Shown one piece after another: positions 1 through 10,686 of a stretch of DNA of 64,000 bases. The DNA is from Kineococcus mangrovi (GTDB taxonomy: Bacteria > Actinomycetota > Actinomycetes > Actinomycetales > Kineococcaceae). The stretch covers positions 124,001 to 188,000 of the forward strand of contig NZ_JBGGTQ010000008.1 in the NCBI RefSeq assembly GCF_041320705.1, given 5' to 3'. Positions within the stretch are counted from its first letter, which is position 1, and every line of letters begins with the position of its first letter. The notes below the pieces were generated by a model. That model ran no database searches and was not told the DNA's origin. It worked only from the letters and a program-made list of their open reading frames with translations. The translations under genes and the position numbers were made by a program.

Positions 1-1
1 C

Positions 2-1072
2 GGGCCCGCGGACGATGTGCCCGTCCTCTTCGTCCCCGGCGGGCCGGGCATGGCGACCGTCCTGCCCTACGAGCGGTTGCGGGCGACGGCGGCCGCCCAC
101 GGCGTCGGCAGCGTCATGGTCGAGCACCGCGGGACCGGGCTGTCGCGCGAGGACTCCCGCGGCCGGGACCTGAGCCTGGGCGACGTCACCGTGGAGGCGG
201 CGGCCGACGACCTCGCGGCCGTGCTGGACCACCTGCGCGTCGAGCGGGCGGTCGTCCACGGCAGCTCCTACGGCACCTACCTGGCTCAGGTCTTCGGCGT
301 CCGGCACCCGGGGCGCGTCGCCGCGATGGTGCTCGACTCACCGCTGCTGTCCGTCGCGGGCGACCTCGCCGACGTCCGGGCGCACCGGCGCCGCCTGCTG
401 TGGGACGCCGACACGGACCTGGCCGCGGCCGTGCGCTCGGCGCCGGCACCGGCCGACGAGGTCGCCGCGGTCGTCCCGACCGTCTACGAGTTCGCCGGCC
501 CCGACGCGCTGCTGCGCCTGCTGGCGGCCCGGCGCGAGGGGCGGCTGGGGACGGTGTGGCGGCAGCTGGCGCACCTGGTCGACGGCGAGTTCGAGGGCCG
601 CGGAGTGCGGCACGTCACCGAACCTGACCTGGTCGCGGGCATCGCCTTCGGCCAGCTCGGGTTCGGCCTGCCCCCCGACGGCGGGCCGCTGGACCCGCAG
701 GTGGCCTTCGCGCGCGTCGCCGCCGACCGCCCGCCCTACCGGGGGGAACCGTACGACCTGCCCTCGCTGCTGCCCGGTTTCCCGTGGCCGACGGTCGTCG
801 TCTCCGGCGAGCGCGACCTGACGACACCCCGGTCCACCGCCGAGCGGGTGGCCGGTCTGCTGCCCGCGGGGGTCCTGCTCGACCTGCCCGGCCTGGGGCA
901 CAGCGCGATGGACACCCACCAGCGGGCGGCCGTCCTCGTCGCCGCCGCGGTCCGGGCCGGCAACGCCCGCCGGTTGCCGGCGCTGGCCGAGCGCATCGCG
1001 GCCCTGCCCCGGCGGGGGGCCTCGCGCTGGCTCGGCACGGCCGTGCGGGCGGCGGTCCGCCTCGGCGGGTAG
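2..1072 (+). CDS. Alpha/beta hydrolase, proline-iminopeptidase-like (5' end outside window)
   Basis: A serine hydrolase of the alpha/beta fold, probably a peptidase or esterase. Visible motifs are an oxyanion-type GGPG loop just after the first visible strand, the nucleophile elbow HGSSYG near position 260, and a late His in LPGLGHSAMD. The reading frame is open to the window edge and its first codons (GPADDV) precede a GTG at 17. The true start therefore probably lies upstream and the GTG is internal. The GGPG motif and length fit the tripeptidyl/prolyl aminopeptidase subfamily, but substrate cannot be assigned. It converges with recQ, leaving only 9 bases between the two stops. Confidence 0.8.
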   Translation, partial: GPADDVPVLFVPGGPGMATVLPYERLRATAAAHGVGSVMVEHRGTGLSREDSRGRDLSLGDVTVEAAADDLAAVLDHLRVERAVVHGSSYGTYLAQVFGVRHPGRVAAMVLDSPLLSVAGDLADVRAHRRRLLWDADTDLAAAVRSAPAPADEVAAVVPTVYEFAGPDALLRLLAARREGRLGTVWRQLAHLVDGEFEGRGVRHVTEPDLVAGIAFGQLGFGLPPDGGPLDPQVAFARVAADRPPYRGEPYDLPSLLPGFPWPTVVVSGERDLTTPRSTAERVAGLLPAGVLLDLPGLGHSAMDTHQRAAVLVAAAVRAGNARRLPALAERIAALPRRGASRWLGTAVRAAVRLGG

Positions 1073-1081
1073 GCCCGGTCC

Positions 1082-3253
<2,172 letters not shown>

Positions 3254-3405
3254 GCCCCGGATGCTGCCACCGTCCTCCGACACGGGGCGGCGGCGGACCG
3301 GGGGGCTGTGGACGACACGGCCACCCGCCGCCCGAGGGCGGGCACCGCCCGCCGACGCCGCCGTCCCACCGGGTCGCCCCGGCGGGCAGGTGCTTGACTG
3401 CGTCG

Positions 3406-4431
3406 GTGCGCTACGTCGTCATCGGAGCAGGAGCCATCGGCGGGACCCTCGGGGGCCGCCTGGGCCAGCACGGTCACGAGGTCGTCCTCGTCGCCCGTGG
3501 GGCGCACGCCGACCGCCTGCGCGCCAAGGGGTTGCGACTCCTGACGCCGACCGGTCCCGTCGAGCTGCACGCCCCCGTCGCCAACTCCCCGGCCGACGTC
3601 GAGCTCACCGCCGACGACGTGCTGGTCCTGGCCGTGAAGGTGCAGGACGCGGCGGGCCCGCTCGCCGACTGGGCCGCCGCCCCCGTCGGCGGCTCCACGG
3701 CCGGGCAGACGCTGCCGGTGGTCTGCGCGCAGAACGGCGTCGAGGGCGAACGGCTGGCGCTGCGCTGGTTCCGGCGGGTCGTCGGGGCCTGCGTGTTCCT
3801 GCCGGCCAGCCACCTCGAACCCGGTGTGGTGATCTCCGAGGGCGCGCCCGTCTCCGGCGGCCTCGTCCTGGGGCGGTACCCGCACGGGCGCGACGAGGTC
3901 GTCGAGCGCATCGCGGCCGACCTCGCCGCGTCCGGCTTCGCGACGGCCGTCAGCGACGACGTCATGGCCGCCAAGCGCGGCAAGCTGCTCGACAACAGCG
4001 GCAACGCGCTCGACGCGGTCTGCCGCCCGGGGCCGGGCTGGGAGGACCTGCGGGAGCGGGCCCGCGCCGAGGGCGAGGCCGCCCTGGCCGCCGCCGGGAC
4101 CCCGGCGCTGGGCCGGGAGCAGGCCCTCCCGCAGCTGGCCGAGATCGGCTTCCGGACCGCGCAGGTCGCCGGGACCGAACGGCTGGGCTCCTCGAGCTGG
4201 CAGAGCCTGCACCGCGGCGGGTCCATCGAGACCGACTGGCTCAACGGCGAGATCGTCCACCTCGGCCGGCAGCACGGGGTGCCGACCCCGGTCAACGAAG
4301 CCCTGCAGCTGCTGGCGGCGACGTCGGTGCGCGAGGAGCTCGGTCCCCGCGCCTTCGAGGTCGCCGACGTCCTGGCCCGCTGCGGGGCCCGCACCGGGGG
4401 GCCCGCGGCGGTCGGCGCGGAACGGGCCTGA
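3406..4431 (+). CDS. Ketopantoate reductase family protein (PanE/ApbA-like)
   Basis: A NAD(P)H-dependent 2-dehydropantoate 2-reductase family enzyme of 341 residues. The start GTG at 3406 places a Rossmann glycine motif GAGAIGG at residues 7-13, the expected distance from the N-terminus. The middle carries the family's Lys (AAKRGKLLDN) and the C-terminal domain the SIETDWLNGEI pattern typical of PanE paralogues. Many actinobacteria carry several such paralogues, so a role in pantothenate synthesis is possible but not shown: no panB/panC neighbours are present. It sits 13 bases before the VOC gene and is probably co-transcribed with it. Confidence 0.8.
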   Translation: MRYVVIGAGAIGGTLGGRLGQHGHEVVLVARGAHADRLRAKGLRLLTPTGPVELHAPVANSPADVELTADDVLVLAVKVQDAAGPLADWAAAPVGGSTAGQTLPVVCAQNGVEGERLALRWFRRVVGACVFLPASHLEPGVVISEGAPVSGGLVLGRYPHGRDEVVERIAADLAASGFATAVSDDVMAAKRGKLLDNSGNALDAVCRPGPGWEDLRERARAEGEAALAAAGTPALGREQALPQLAEIGFRTAQVAGTERLGSSSWQSLHRGGSIETDWLNGEIVHLGRQHGVPTPVNEALQLLAATSVREELGPRAFEVADVLARCGARTGGPAAVGAERA

Positions 4432-4444
4432 GAAGCTGACCGGC

Positions 4445-5095
4445 ATGCGCGTGGACCACGTCGGCTTCGCCGCCGGGCCCCAGGGCTTGTCCGAGACCGC
4501 CCGGTCCCTGGCGGCACGGCTCGGCGTGCGCGTCGTCGACGGTGGGCCCCACCCCCGCTTCGGCACCCGCAACGTCGTCCTGCCGTTGTCCGAGGGCACC
4601 TACGTCGAGGTCGTCGAGGTGCTCGACCACCCCGTCGCCGACAAGGCGCTCTTCGGCCGGGCCGTCCGCGAGCGCACCGAGGCCGGCGGTGGCTGGTTCG
4701 CCTGGAGCGTCCTCGTCGACGACCTCGAGAGCTACCGCGACCGCCTCGGCGAGGAGATCGAGGAGGGCGTCCGCCGCCGTCCCGACGGGGTCGAGCTGCG
4801 CTGGCGGCAGATCGGCGCCCCCGCGCTCAACACCGAACCGCAGCTGCCGCTGCTCATCGAGTGGGACGGCCCGCAGACCCAGCACCCGTCGGCGCTGTCG
4901 CTGGCCGGCGGCACCCGGCTGACCGGTCTGACGATCGCCGGCCAGCGCTCGCGCGTCCGCAACTGGCTGGGACTGCCGCCGGAGTTCAGCACCGACCGCG
5001 TCGAGTTCACCTGGCTCGACGTCGTCGGCAGTCCCCGCGCCACGGGCCTGCGCTCGGTGACGTTCGAGACCACCCGCGGTACCGTCGAGATCTGA
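4445..5095 (+). CDS. VOC (glyoxalase-like) domain protein
   Basis: A 216-residue protein of the vicinal-oxygen-chelate superfamily, Glyoxalase_3-like form. It opens with the characteristic first beta strand and metal-ligand-type His (MRVDHVGFA) and has an ExxxY-like strand (GTYVEVVEVLD). The second half repeats the fold less clearly. The family covers dioxygenases, isomerases and resistance proteins, so no reaction is assigned. It follows the PanE-like gene closely and precedes cardiolipin synthase by 11 bases, suggesting one transcript of mixed function. Confidence 0.72.
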   Translation: MRVDHVGFAAGPQGLSETARSLAARLGVRVVDGGPHPRFGTRNVVLPLSEGTYVEVVEVLDHPVADKALFGRAVRERTEAGGGWFAWSVLVDDLESYRDRLGEEIEEGVRRRPDGVELRWRQIGAPALNTEPQLPLLIEWDGPQTQHPSALSLAGGTRLTGLTIAGQRSRVRNWLGLPPEFSTDRVEFTWLDVVGSPRATGLRSVTFETTRGTVEI

Positions 5096-5106
5096 GCGAC
5101 CACCCG

Positions 5107-6579
5107 GTGGACTGGCCCGACTGGCTCCCTTCGCTGACGGCGTCGGCCGTCGCCCTGCTCGTCGTCGACCTCGTCGTGCGCGTCACGGCCGTCGCCGTCG
5201 TCCCCGTCAACCGCCGCCCCAGTTCCGCCCTGGCCTGGTTGCTGACGATCTTCTTCGTCCCCTACCTCGGTGTCGCCGCGTTCCTGCTCATCGGCAACCC
5301 CAAGCTGCCGCGGGCCCGTCGGCGCAAGCAGCGCGAGATCAACCGGCTGATCCTGGACTCCACCAAGGGCATGGACCTCGTCTCCACCGAACACCCCTGG
5401 CCGCCGTGGCTGTCCGGGATCGTGGAGCTGAACCGCAACCTCGGGTCGATGCCGCTCGTCGGGGGGAACTCCGCGGTGCTGTGCGGGGAGTACGACGAGG
5501 CGATCCGGGCGATGGCGCGCAGCATCGACGCTGCCCGCGAGTACGTCCACGTCGAGTTCTACATCATGACCAAGGACGCCACGAGCGAACCGTTCTTCAC
5601 CGCTCTGCAGCGCGCGGTCGAGCGTGGCGTGAAGGTCCGTCTGCTGCTGGACCACGTGGGGTCCCTGCGCTACCCGGGGTACCGCCGCACGATCCGCTTC
5701 CTCGACAGGATCGGCGTCGAGTGGCACCCGATGCTGCCCGTCCAGCTGCACAAGCTGAAGTACCAGCGCCCGGACCTGCGCAACCACCGCAAGCTGCTCG
5801 TCGTCGACGGCGAGACCGCGTGGCTGGGTTCGCAGAACGTGCTGGACCGCAGCTACAACAAGCGCGCCAACGTCAAGCGCGGTCTGCAGTGGCAGGACCT
5901 CATGGTCCACCTCGAGGGGCCGGTCGTGTCCGGGGTCGAGGCCATGTTCATCACCGACTGGTACTCCGAGACCGACGAACTGCTGCAGGCCGAACGGCCG
6001 GAGGTGTCCCCGGTGGGGTCGCCGGGCCGGCTGGAGTGCCAGGTCGTGCCGAGCGGCCCGGGGTTCGACGGGGAGAACAACCTCAAGCTGTTCAACGCGC
6101 TGCTCTACTCGGCCCAGCGCCGCATCTCCATCACGAGCCCGTACTTCGTGCCGGACGAGTCGATGCTGTCGGCGATCACGACGGCCGCCGAACGGGGGGT
6201 GGACGTCGAGCTGTTCGTCTCCGAGTACGGCGACCAGTTCTTCGTGCACTACGCCGAGTGCTCCTACTACGAGAACCTGCTGCGCTCCGGGGTGCGGATC
6301 TTCCGCTACCCCGCGCCGTACGTGCTGCACGCCAAGCACATGACCATCGACGAGGAGGTCGGCGTCATCGGTTCCTCGAACATGGACATGCGCTCGTTCA
6401 TGCTCGACCTCGAACTCACCCTCATGGTGTGCGGGCGGGAGTTCTCCGAGGCGCTGCGCCGCGTCGAGGACGGTTACCGGGCCAAGTGCACCGAGCTGAC
6501 GCTGGAGCAGTGGCTGGCGCGGTCGCGGATGCAGGTCATCAAGGAGAACGTCGCGCGGCTCACGTCCGCGCTGCAGTGA
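5107..6579 (+). CDS. cls: Cardiolipin synthase (phospholipase D family)
   Basis: Joins phosphatidylglycerol or CDP-diacylglycerol units to make cardiolipin at the inner face of the membrane. With the GTG at 5107 the protein has 490 residues. Two N-terminal membrane helices (around residues 8-28 and 38-62) are followed by two PLD catalytic motifs: H227-x-K229-x4-D234 (HRKLLVVD) and H408-x-K410-x4-D415 (HAKHMTID). Each is followed by the usual GSxN. The first domain also has the conserved REYVHVEFYIM strand. Its 3' end overlaps by 20 bases the 3' end of the convergent gene. The start is chosen because it lies just after the upstream stop and keeps both helices. Confidence 0.92.
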   Translation: MDWPDWLPSLTASAVALLVVDLVVRVTAVAVVPVNRRPSSALAWLLTIFFVPYLGVAAFLLIGNPKLPRARRRKQREINRLILDSTKGMDLVSTEHPWPPWLSGIVELNRNLGSMPLVGGNSAVLCGEYDEAIRAMARSIDAAREYVHVEFYIMTKDATSEPFFTALQRAVERGVKVRLLLDHVGSLRYPGYRRTIRFLDRIGVEWHPMLPVQLHKLKYQRPDLRNHRKLLVVDGETAWLGSQNVLDRSYNKRANVKRGLQWQDLMVHLEGPVVSGVEAMFITDWYSETDELLQAERPEVSPVGSPGRLECQVVPSGPGFDGENNLKLFNALLYSAQRRISITSPYFVPDESMLSAITTAAERGVDVELFVSEYGDQFFVHYAECSYYENLLRSGVRIFRYPAPYVLHAKHMTIDEEVGVIGSSNMDMRSFMLDLELTLMVCGREFSEALRRVEDGYRAKCTELTLEQWLARSRMQVIKENVARLTSALQ

Positions 6580-7186
6580 GCCCCCGGGCCCGCCGGACCC
6601 CCAGCGCCGCCAGTTCCAGGTCCGCCAGCGACCCCACGACCGTCGCCTCGCCCCGCAGCCAGGCCGTCGCGGGGTCGGGGTCGAGGCCCAGCAGGACCTC
6701 GCCCGGGCTGCGCTGCAACGCCCGCAGCGCCAGCACCCGTTCCCCGGCCGCGGTGCCGGCGAGCCGGTGCGCGTCCCGGACCCGCGCGGCCCATCGCAGG
6801 CGTTGCACGGCCCGCACGCCCACGACGAGCGCGATCGGCAGCAGCGCCGTCAGCAGACCGAGGACGACGGCCAGGTGGAGCACGGCGTCGCGCTGCTCAC
6901 CGGCGGCCCGGGCCAGGGAGGCGGCGCTGTCGGCCGACCGGCCCAGCAGGTCCGCCACGTCGTCGCCGACCAGGGGCGCGCGCCCCAGCGAACCGCCCGT
7001 CGACCGCAACCCGTCGGCCAGCGCCGTCGACCCGTCCGCGAACCGGCGTGCCGGTTCGGCCACGCCCGCGACGGCCGCGTGCACCGCGCGGCCGGCCGCC
7101 ACCGAGGCGACGACGACGAGCAGGCAGCCGGCGTCGGCGACCACCTGCCGGGTCCGGCGGGCGGGGAGGTCGGCGTAGAGGGGCAC
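6560..7186 (-). CDS. Hypothetical two-helix membrane protein
   Basis: Not recognised as a named family. With a GTG start at 7186 the protein has 208 residues and two clear hydrophobic segments, VVADAGCLLVVVASVAAG near residues 15-35 and LHLAVVLGLLTALLPIALVV near 100-120. An Ala/Arg-rich, probably helical linker of about 60 residues separates them. A soluble tail rich in Leu/Arg/Ala follows. The loop between helices has a repeated ADGLRS/GRSADSAASLARA pattern that may be coiled coil. It sits downstream of the antiporter on the same strand, 28 bases after its stop, and may be co-transcribed. Confidence 0.6.
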   Translation of the reverse strand: MPLYADLPARRTRQVVADAGCLLVVVASVAAGRAVHAAVAGVAEPARRFADGSTALADGLRSTGGSLGRAPLVGDDVADLLGRSADSAASLARAAGEQRDAVLHLAVVLGLLTALLPIALVVGVRAVQRLRWAARVRDAHRLAGTAAGERVLALRALQRSPGEVLLGLDPDPATAWLRGEATVVGSLADLELAALGVRRARGLTAART

Positions 7187-7214
7187 TGCTCCAGTCTGGT
7201 TCAGCCGGGCCGGT

Positions 7215-9098
7215 TCAGCCGAGCCGGGCGTCCACCCAGCACCACCGCCACGCCTCACCGGGTTCGGCGCTGACCACCGTCGGGTGCGCGGTGGCGGTGA
7301 AGTGGGCCCGGGAGTGCTGGAGCTCGGAGGAGTCGCAGCACCCGGTGTGGCCGCAGTGCAGGCAGGTCCGCAGGTGGACCCACGCCGTGCCCGCGGCGAC
7401 GCACTCGTGGCACTCCAGCGGTGGCTCGCCCCAGCGGGCGGTCGCCTCCTCGCGGCCGACGGAGACCCGCAGGTGGTCGCAACCGTCCCCGCCCGAGCGC
7501 GGGGCCAGCGCGCGGTCGGGGGCCAGCGGCTCCAGCTCCTCGAGGCGGTCCAGCAGCGACTCCTCGACGTCGACGTCGGCCAGGGCGCGCCGCAGGACCT
7601 CCGGGCTCGCGGCGCCGCGGTCGCGGGCCTCGACGACGACCGCGCGTTCGGCGGCGAGCATCTCCAGCCGCAGCCTGGAGTACAGGACCGAGGGGGTCGT
7701 GACGTCCGTCAGGGGCCGGCCCAGCCGCTCCCACGCCGCGTGCGAGCGGGCCCGGGAACGGCCGCGCAGCTGCCTGACCACGTGCTCGGGTTCGTCGCCG
7801 GTCAGGAGGTCGTCGAGGCGCCGCAGCCCCGCGCCGGCCGCGGCGTCCCCGAGGGCGGCGGCCGCCAGTGCGTCCTGGGCGGGGTCGGGACCGGGGATCG
7901 CGAGCCGCCGGACGACCGTCGGCAGGGTCAGCCCCTGCACGAGCAGCGTGCCGACCACCGTGGCGAACGCCGCCAGCAGCAGGACGTCGCGGCCGGGCAC
8001 GTCCCCCGGGATGAGCTGCGCGGCGGCGAGGGTCACGACCCCGCGCATCCCCGCCCAGGACAGCAGCAGGGACACCCCCGGTGACCAGGCGCGCGGACGC
8101 AGCCGCGGCACGGCGTGGAAGAACCCCGACGCGGCGAACACGAACGCGAACCGCGCCGCGATCGTCGCGGCCAGGACGCCGAGGCAGACGGCGAGGACGC
8201 GGGCGCCGGAGTACCCGCTGTCACCGGCCCCGGCCAGCAGCAGGGGGAACTGCAGCCCGATGAGCAGGAACACCGCGTTCTCCAGCAGGAACGCGACCGT
8301 CCGCCAGTTCAGCGTCTCGGCCACGCGGGAGGCCGCCGTCTGCACGCGCGGGGAGACGTGCGCCATCGCCAGGCCCGTGACGACCACGGCCAGCACCCCG
8401 GACACGCCGGCGGCCTCGGCGGGCAGGAACGCCAGGTACGGGGCGAGGAAGGAGACCGTGGTGTCCAGGACGGGGTTCTGGATGCGGCGCCGGGCGACGG
8501 CGAGCACGACCGCGACGACCCCGCCGACGGCGACCGCCCCCACGACGGTGAGGACGAACTGGCCGCCGATGCGCCACGGCGACAGCTCCGTCGTCAGCGC
8601 CGCCGTCGCCGTGGCGAGGGCGATGAGGGCGGAGGCGTCGTTGAGCAGGCTCTCCTCCTCCAGCATCGTCGCGACCCGGCGGGGCAGGCCGAGGCGCCGC
8701 CCGATCGCCGTGGCCGCCACCGCGTCCGGCGGGGCGACGACCGCACCCAGCGCCATGCACGCCGCCAGCGCCACCCCCGGCAGCAGCCACGACGTCGTCC
8801 AGCCCACGACGAGCGTCGTGAACACCACGAGGACGACCGACAGCAGGACCGTCGGGGTCTTGTTGCGGCGGAAGTCGACGAGCGACGTGGACGCCGTGGC
8901 GGCGTAGAGCAGGGGCGGGAGCAGGCCGTTGAGGACGAGCTCGGGGCCGAGGGTGAAGGTCGGGACCCCCGGGACGAGGGCGGCGAGCGCCCCGACGACG
9001 ACGAGGACCAGCGGGGTCGGCCACCCGAACCGGTCGCACGCCGCCGCCACCGCGCACACCCCGACCGTCAGCGCCACGAGCGCGAACGCGATCTCCAC
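7215..9098 (-). CDS. Na+/H+ antiporter (CPA1 type) with C-terminal UBP-type zinc finger
   Basis: A 627-residue monovalent cation/proton antiporter. About 12 membrane helices occupy residues 1-400 and include the family hallmarks VVAPPDAVAATAI and EEESLLNDASAL, the paired acidic site of CPA1 transporters. After a ~130-residue soluble helical region the last ~70 residues form a zinc finger of the ubiquitin-specific-protease kind (ZnF_UBP). Visible Cys/His ligands are C-D-H, CHEC, CLHCGHTGCC, then His residues in HSRAHFTATAHPT. In eukaryotes this fold reads the C-terminus of ubiquitin; here its partner is unknown. The start is the ATG beginning MEIAFALVAL. No regulator is adjacent. Confidence 0.88.
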   Translation of the reverse strand: MEIAFALVALTVGVCAVAAACDRFGWPTPLVLVVVGALAALVPGVPTFTLGPELVLNGLLPPLLYAATASTSLVDFRRNKTPTVLLSVVLVVFTTLVVGWTTSWLLPGVALAACMALGAVVAPPDAVAATAIGRRLGLPRRVATMLEEESLLNDASALIALATATAALTTELSPWRIGGQFVLTVVGAVAVGGVVAVVLAVARRRIQNPVLDTTVSFLAPYLAFLPAEAAGVSGVLAVVVTGLAMAHVSPRVQTAASRVAETLNWRTVAFLLENAVFLLIGLQFPLLLAGAGDSGYSGARVLAVCLGVLAATIAARFAFVFAASGFFHAVPRLRPRAWSPGVSLLLSWAGMRGVVTLAAAQLIPGDVPGRDVLLLAAFATVVGTLLVQGLTLPTVVRRLAIPGPDPAQDALAAAALGDAAAGAGLRRLDDLLTGDEPEHVVRQLRGRSRARSHAAWERLGRPLTDVTTPSVLYSRLRLEMLAAERAVVVEARDRGAASPEVLRRALADVDVEESLLDRLEELEPLAPDRALAPRSGGDGCDHLRVSVGREEATARWGEPPLECHECVAAGTAWVHLRTCLHCGHTGCCDSSELQHSRAHFTATAHPTVVSAEPGEAWRWCWVDARLG

Positions 9099-9130
9099 GG
9101 CGCGGAGACTACGGCGCGCCCCTGCGCGGC

Positions 9131-9170
9131 GGGGCCGGTCCCACGGTGGCGACGACGTGGGACCGGCCCC
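9131..9170 (-). terminator. Hairpin terminator after the aldehyde dehydrogenase gene
   Basis: A perfect 14-bp inverted repeat, GGGGCCGGTCCCAC at 9131-9144 and GTGGGACCGGCCCC at 9157-9170, with a 12-base loop. It lies 10 bases beyond the stop of the aldehyde dehydrogenase. It lacks a T-tract, as is common for GC-rich actinobacterial terminators. It also separates this gene from the antiporter start region. Confidence 0.7.
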
Positions 9171-9179
9171 GGGGTCCCG

Positions 9180-10643
9180 TCAGAACGGGTAGGACCCCGG
9201 CCGGCGGCGCACCGTGATCCACCGCGTCTCGGTGAACGCCTCGACGTTCGCCTCCACCCCGCCGTGCCGCGACCCCGTGCCCGAGGACCCGACGCCGCCG
9301 AAGGGGGCGTTCGCCTCGTCGTTCACCGTCTGGTCGTTGATGTGCACGATGCCGGTCGGGATGCGCTGCGCGAGTTCGTACCCGGCCATCGCGTCGGCCG
9401 TCACGATCCCCAGGGACAGGCCGTACTCGGAGTCGGTGGCCAGGGCCACGGCCTCGTCGTCGTCGCGGAAGGGAACGACGGAGGCGACCGGGCCGAACAC
9501 CTCGTCGCAGTACGCGGCGGCGTCGCGCGGCGGGTTCGCCAGCACCGTCGGCCGGTAGAACAGGCCCTCGTAGGTGCCCCCGGCGCGCAGGTCGGCGCCC
9601 TTCGCGACGGCGTCGGTGACGAGGCCGTGGACGCGGTCGCGCTGCGTCTCGTCGATGAGCGGGCCGAGGTGGACCTGACCGGCCGCGGGGTCGCCCACGT
9701 GCATCGACTCCGCCTTCGCCGCGAGCTCGTCGACGTAGGACTCGTAGAGCGACTCGTGCACGAGGTGGCGGCCCACGGTCATGCAGATCTGCCCCTGGTG
9801 CAGGAACGCGCCCCACGTCGCGAGGTTCACGGCCTCGTCGACGTCGGCGTCGTGCCGGACGAGGAAGGCGGAGTTCCCGCCGAGCTCGAGGTGGGCGCGC
9901 TTGAGGTGCTTGCCGGCGAGCTCGCCGACGCTGCGCCCGGCGCGGGTGGAACCGGTGAAGGCGATGACGCGCACGCGCGGGTCCGTGACGAGGGCCTGCC
10001 CGACGTCGCCGCCACCGGGGAGGAGCTGCAGCACCCCCGGCGGCAGCCCCGCCTCCTCGAAGATCCGGACCATCGTCACGCCGCCGGTGACGACCGTGCG
10101 GGGGTCGGGCTTGAGCAGGACGGCGTTGCCGAGGGCCAGCGCCGGTGCGACGGCGCGGATGCCGAGGATGAGCGGCACGTTGAAGGGGGAGATGACGCCG
10201 ACGACGCCGACCGGGACGCGCTGGGCCAGCGACAGCCGCGGTTCCTCGCTGGTCAGCACCGACCCCGACGTCGCCGACGGCAGCGCCGACGCCTCGTAGC
10301 ACTCGGCGGCGGTCACGTGCAGGGCGAACCCGGCCAGCGGCGGGACGGCGCCGACCTCGCGCACGTTCCAGCCGGAGATCTCCTCGGCGTGCTCCTCCCA
10401 CAACTGCCCGGCGCGGCGCAGGACGGCGGCGCGGGCGGGGTGGGGCAGGGCGGCCCACGCGCGCTGGGCCTTGGCGGCGCCCTCCGCGGCGCGGGCGACG
10501 TCGTCCGCGTCGGCCATCCCGACCTCGACGAGGGTCTTGCCCGTGGCGGGTTCGAGGCTGGGGGTGGTGCCGCCGCCGCCGGGCACCCAGGCGCCGTCGA
10601 CGTGGATGCGGCCGGCGAAGTCCTGCGGGTCCAGAAGTGTCAC
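9180..10643 (-). CDS. Aldehyde dehydrogenase (benzaldehyde/vanillin dehydrogenase-like)
   Basis: A 487-residue NAD(P)-dependent aldehyde dehydrogenase oxidising an aldehyde to the acid. The catalytic Cys is C287 in HQGQICMTVGR, and the general base Glu is in LELGGNSAFLV. The NAD-binding region reads AFTGSTRAGR. The order of motifs (SPFNVPLILGIRAVAPALALGNAVLLKPDP, HINDQTVNDE, PFGGVGSSG) matches aromatic-aldehyde dehydrogenases. The GTG at 10643 is chosen because a GAGGAGG ribosome site lies a few bases before it. The next gene upstream is an alcohol dehydrogenase 43 bases away, so the pair could oxidise an alcohol to an acid in two steps. Confidence 0.87.
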   Translation of the reverse strand: MTLLDPQDFAGRIHVDGAWVPGGGGTTPSLEPATGKTLVEVGMADADDVARAAEGAAKAQRAWAALPHPARAAVLRRAGQLWEEHAEEISGWNVREVGAVPPLAGFALHVTAAECYEASALPSATSGSVLTSEEPRLSLAQRVPVGVVGVISPFNVPLILGIRAVAPALALGNAVLLKPDPRTVVTGGVTMVRIFEEAGLPPGVLQLLPGGGDVGQALVTDPRVRVIAFTGSTRAGRSVGELAGKHLKRAHLELGGNSAFLVRHDADVDEAVNLATWGAFLHQGQICMTVGRHLVHESLYESYVDELAAKAESMHVGDPAAGQVHLGPLIDETQRDRVHGLVTDAVAKGADLRAGGTYEGLFYRPTVLANPPRDAAAYCDEVFGPVASVVPFRDDDEAVALATDSEYGLSLGIVTADAMAGYELAQRIPTGIVHINDQTVNDEANAPFGGVGSSGTGSRHGGVEANVEAFTETRWITVRRRPGSYPF

Positions 10644-10686
10644 GAGTCCTCCTCGACAGGTGTGGACCCCCATCGTGCCGGACGCG

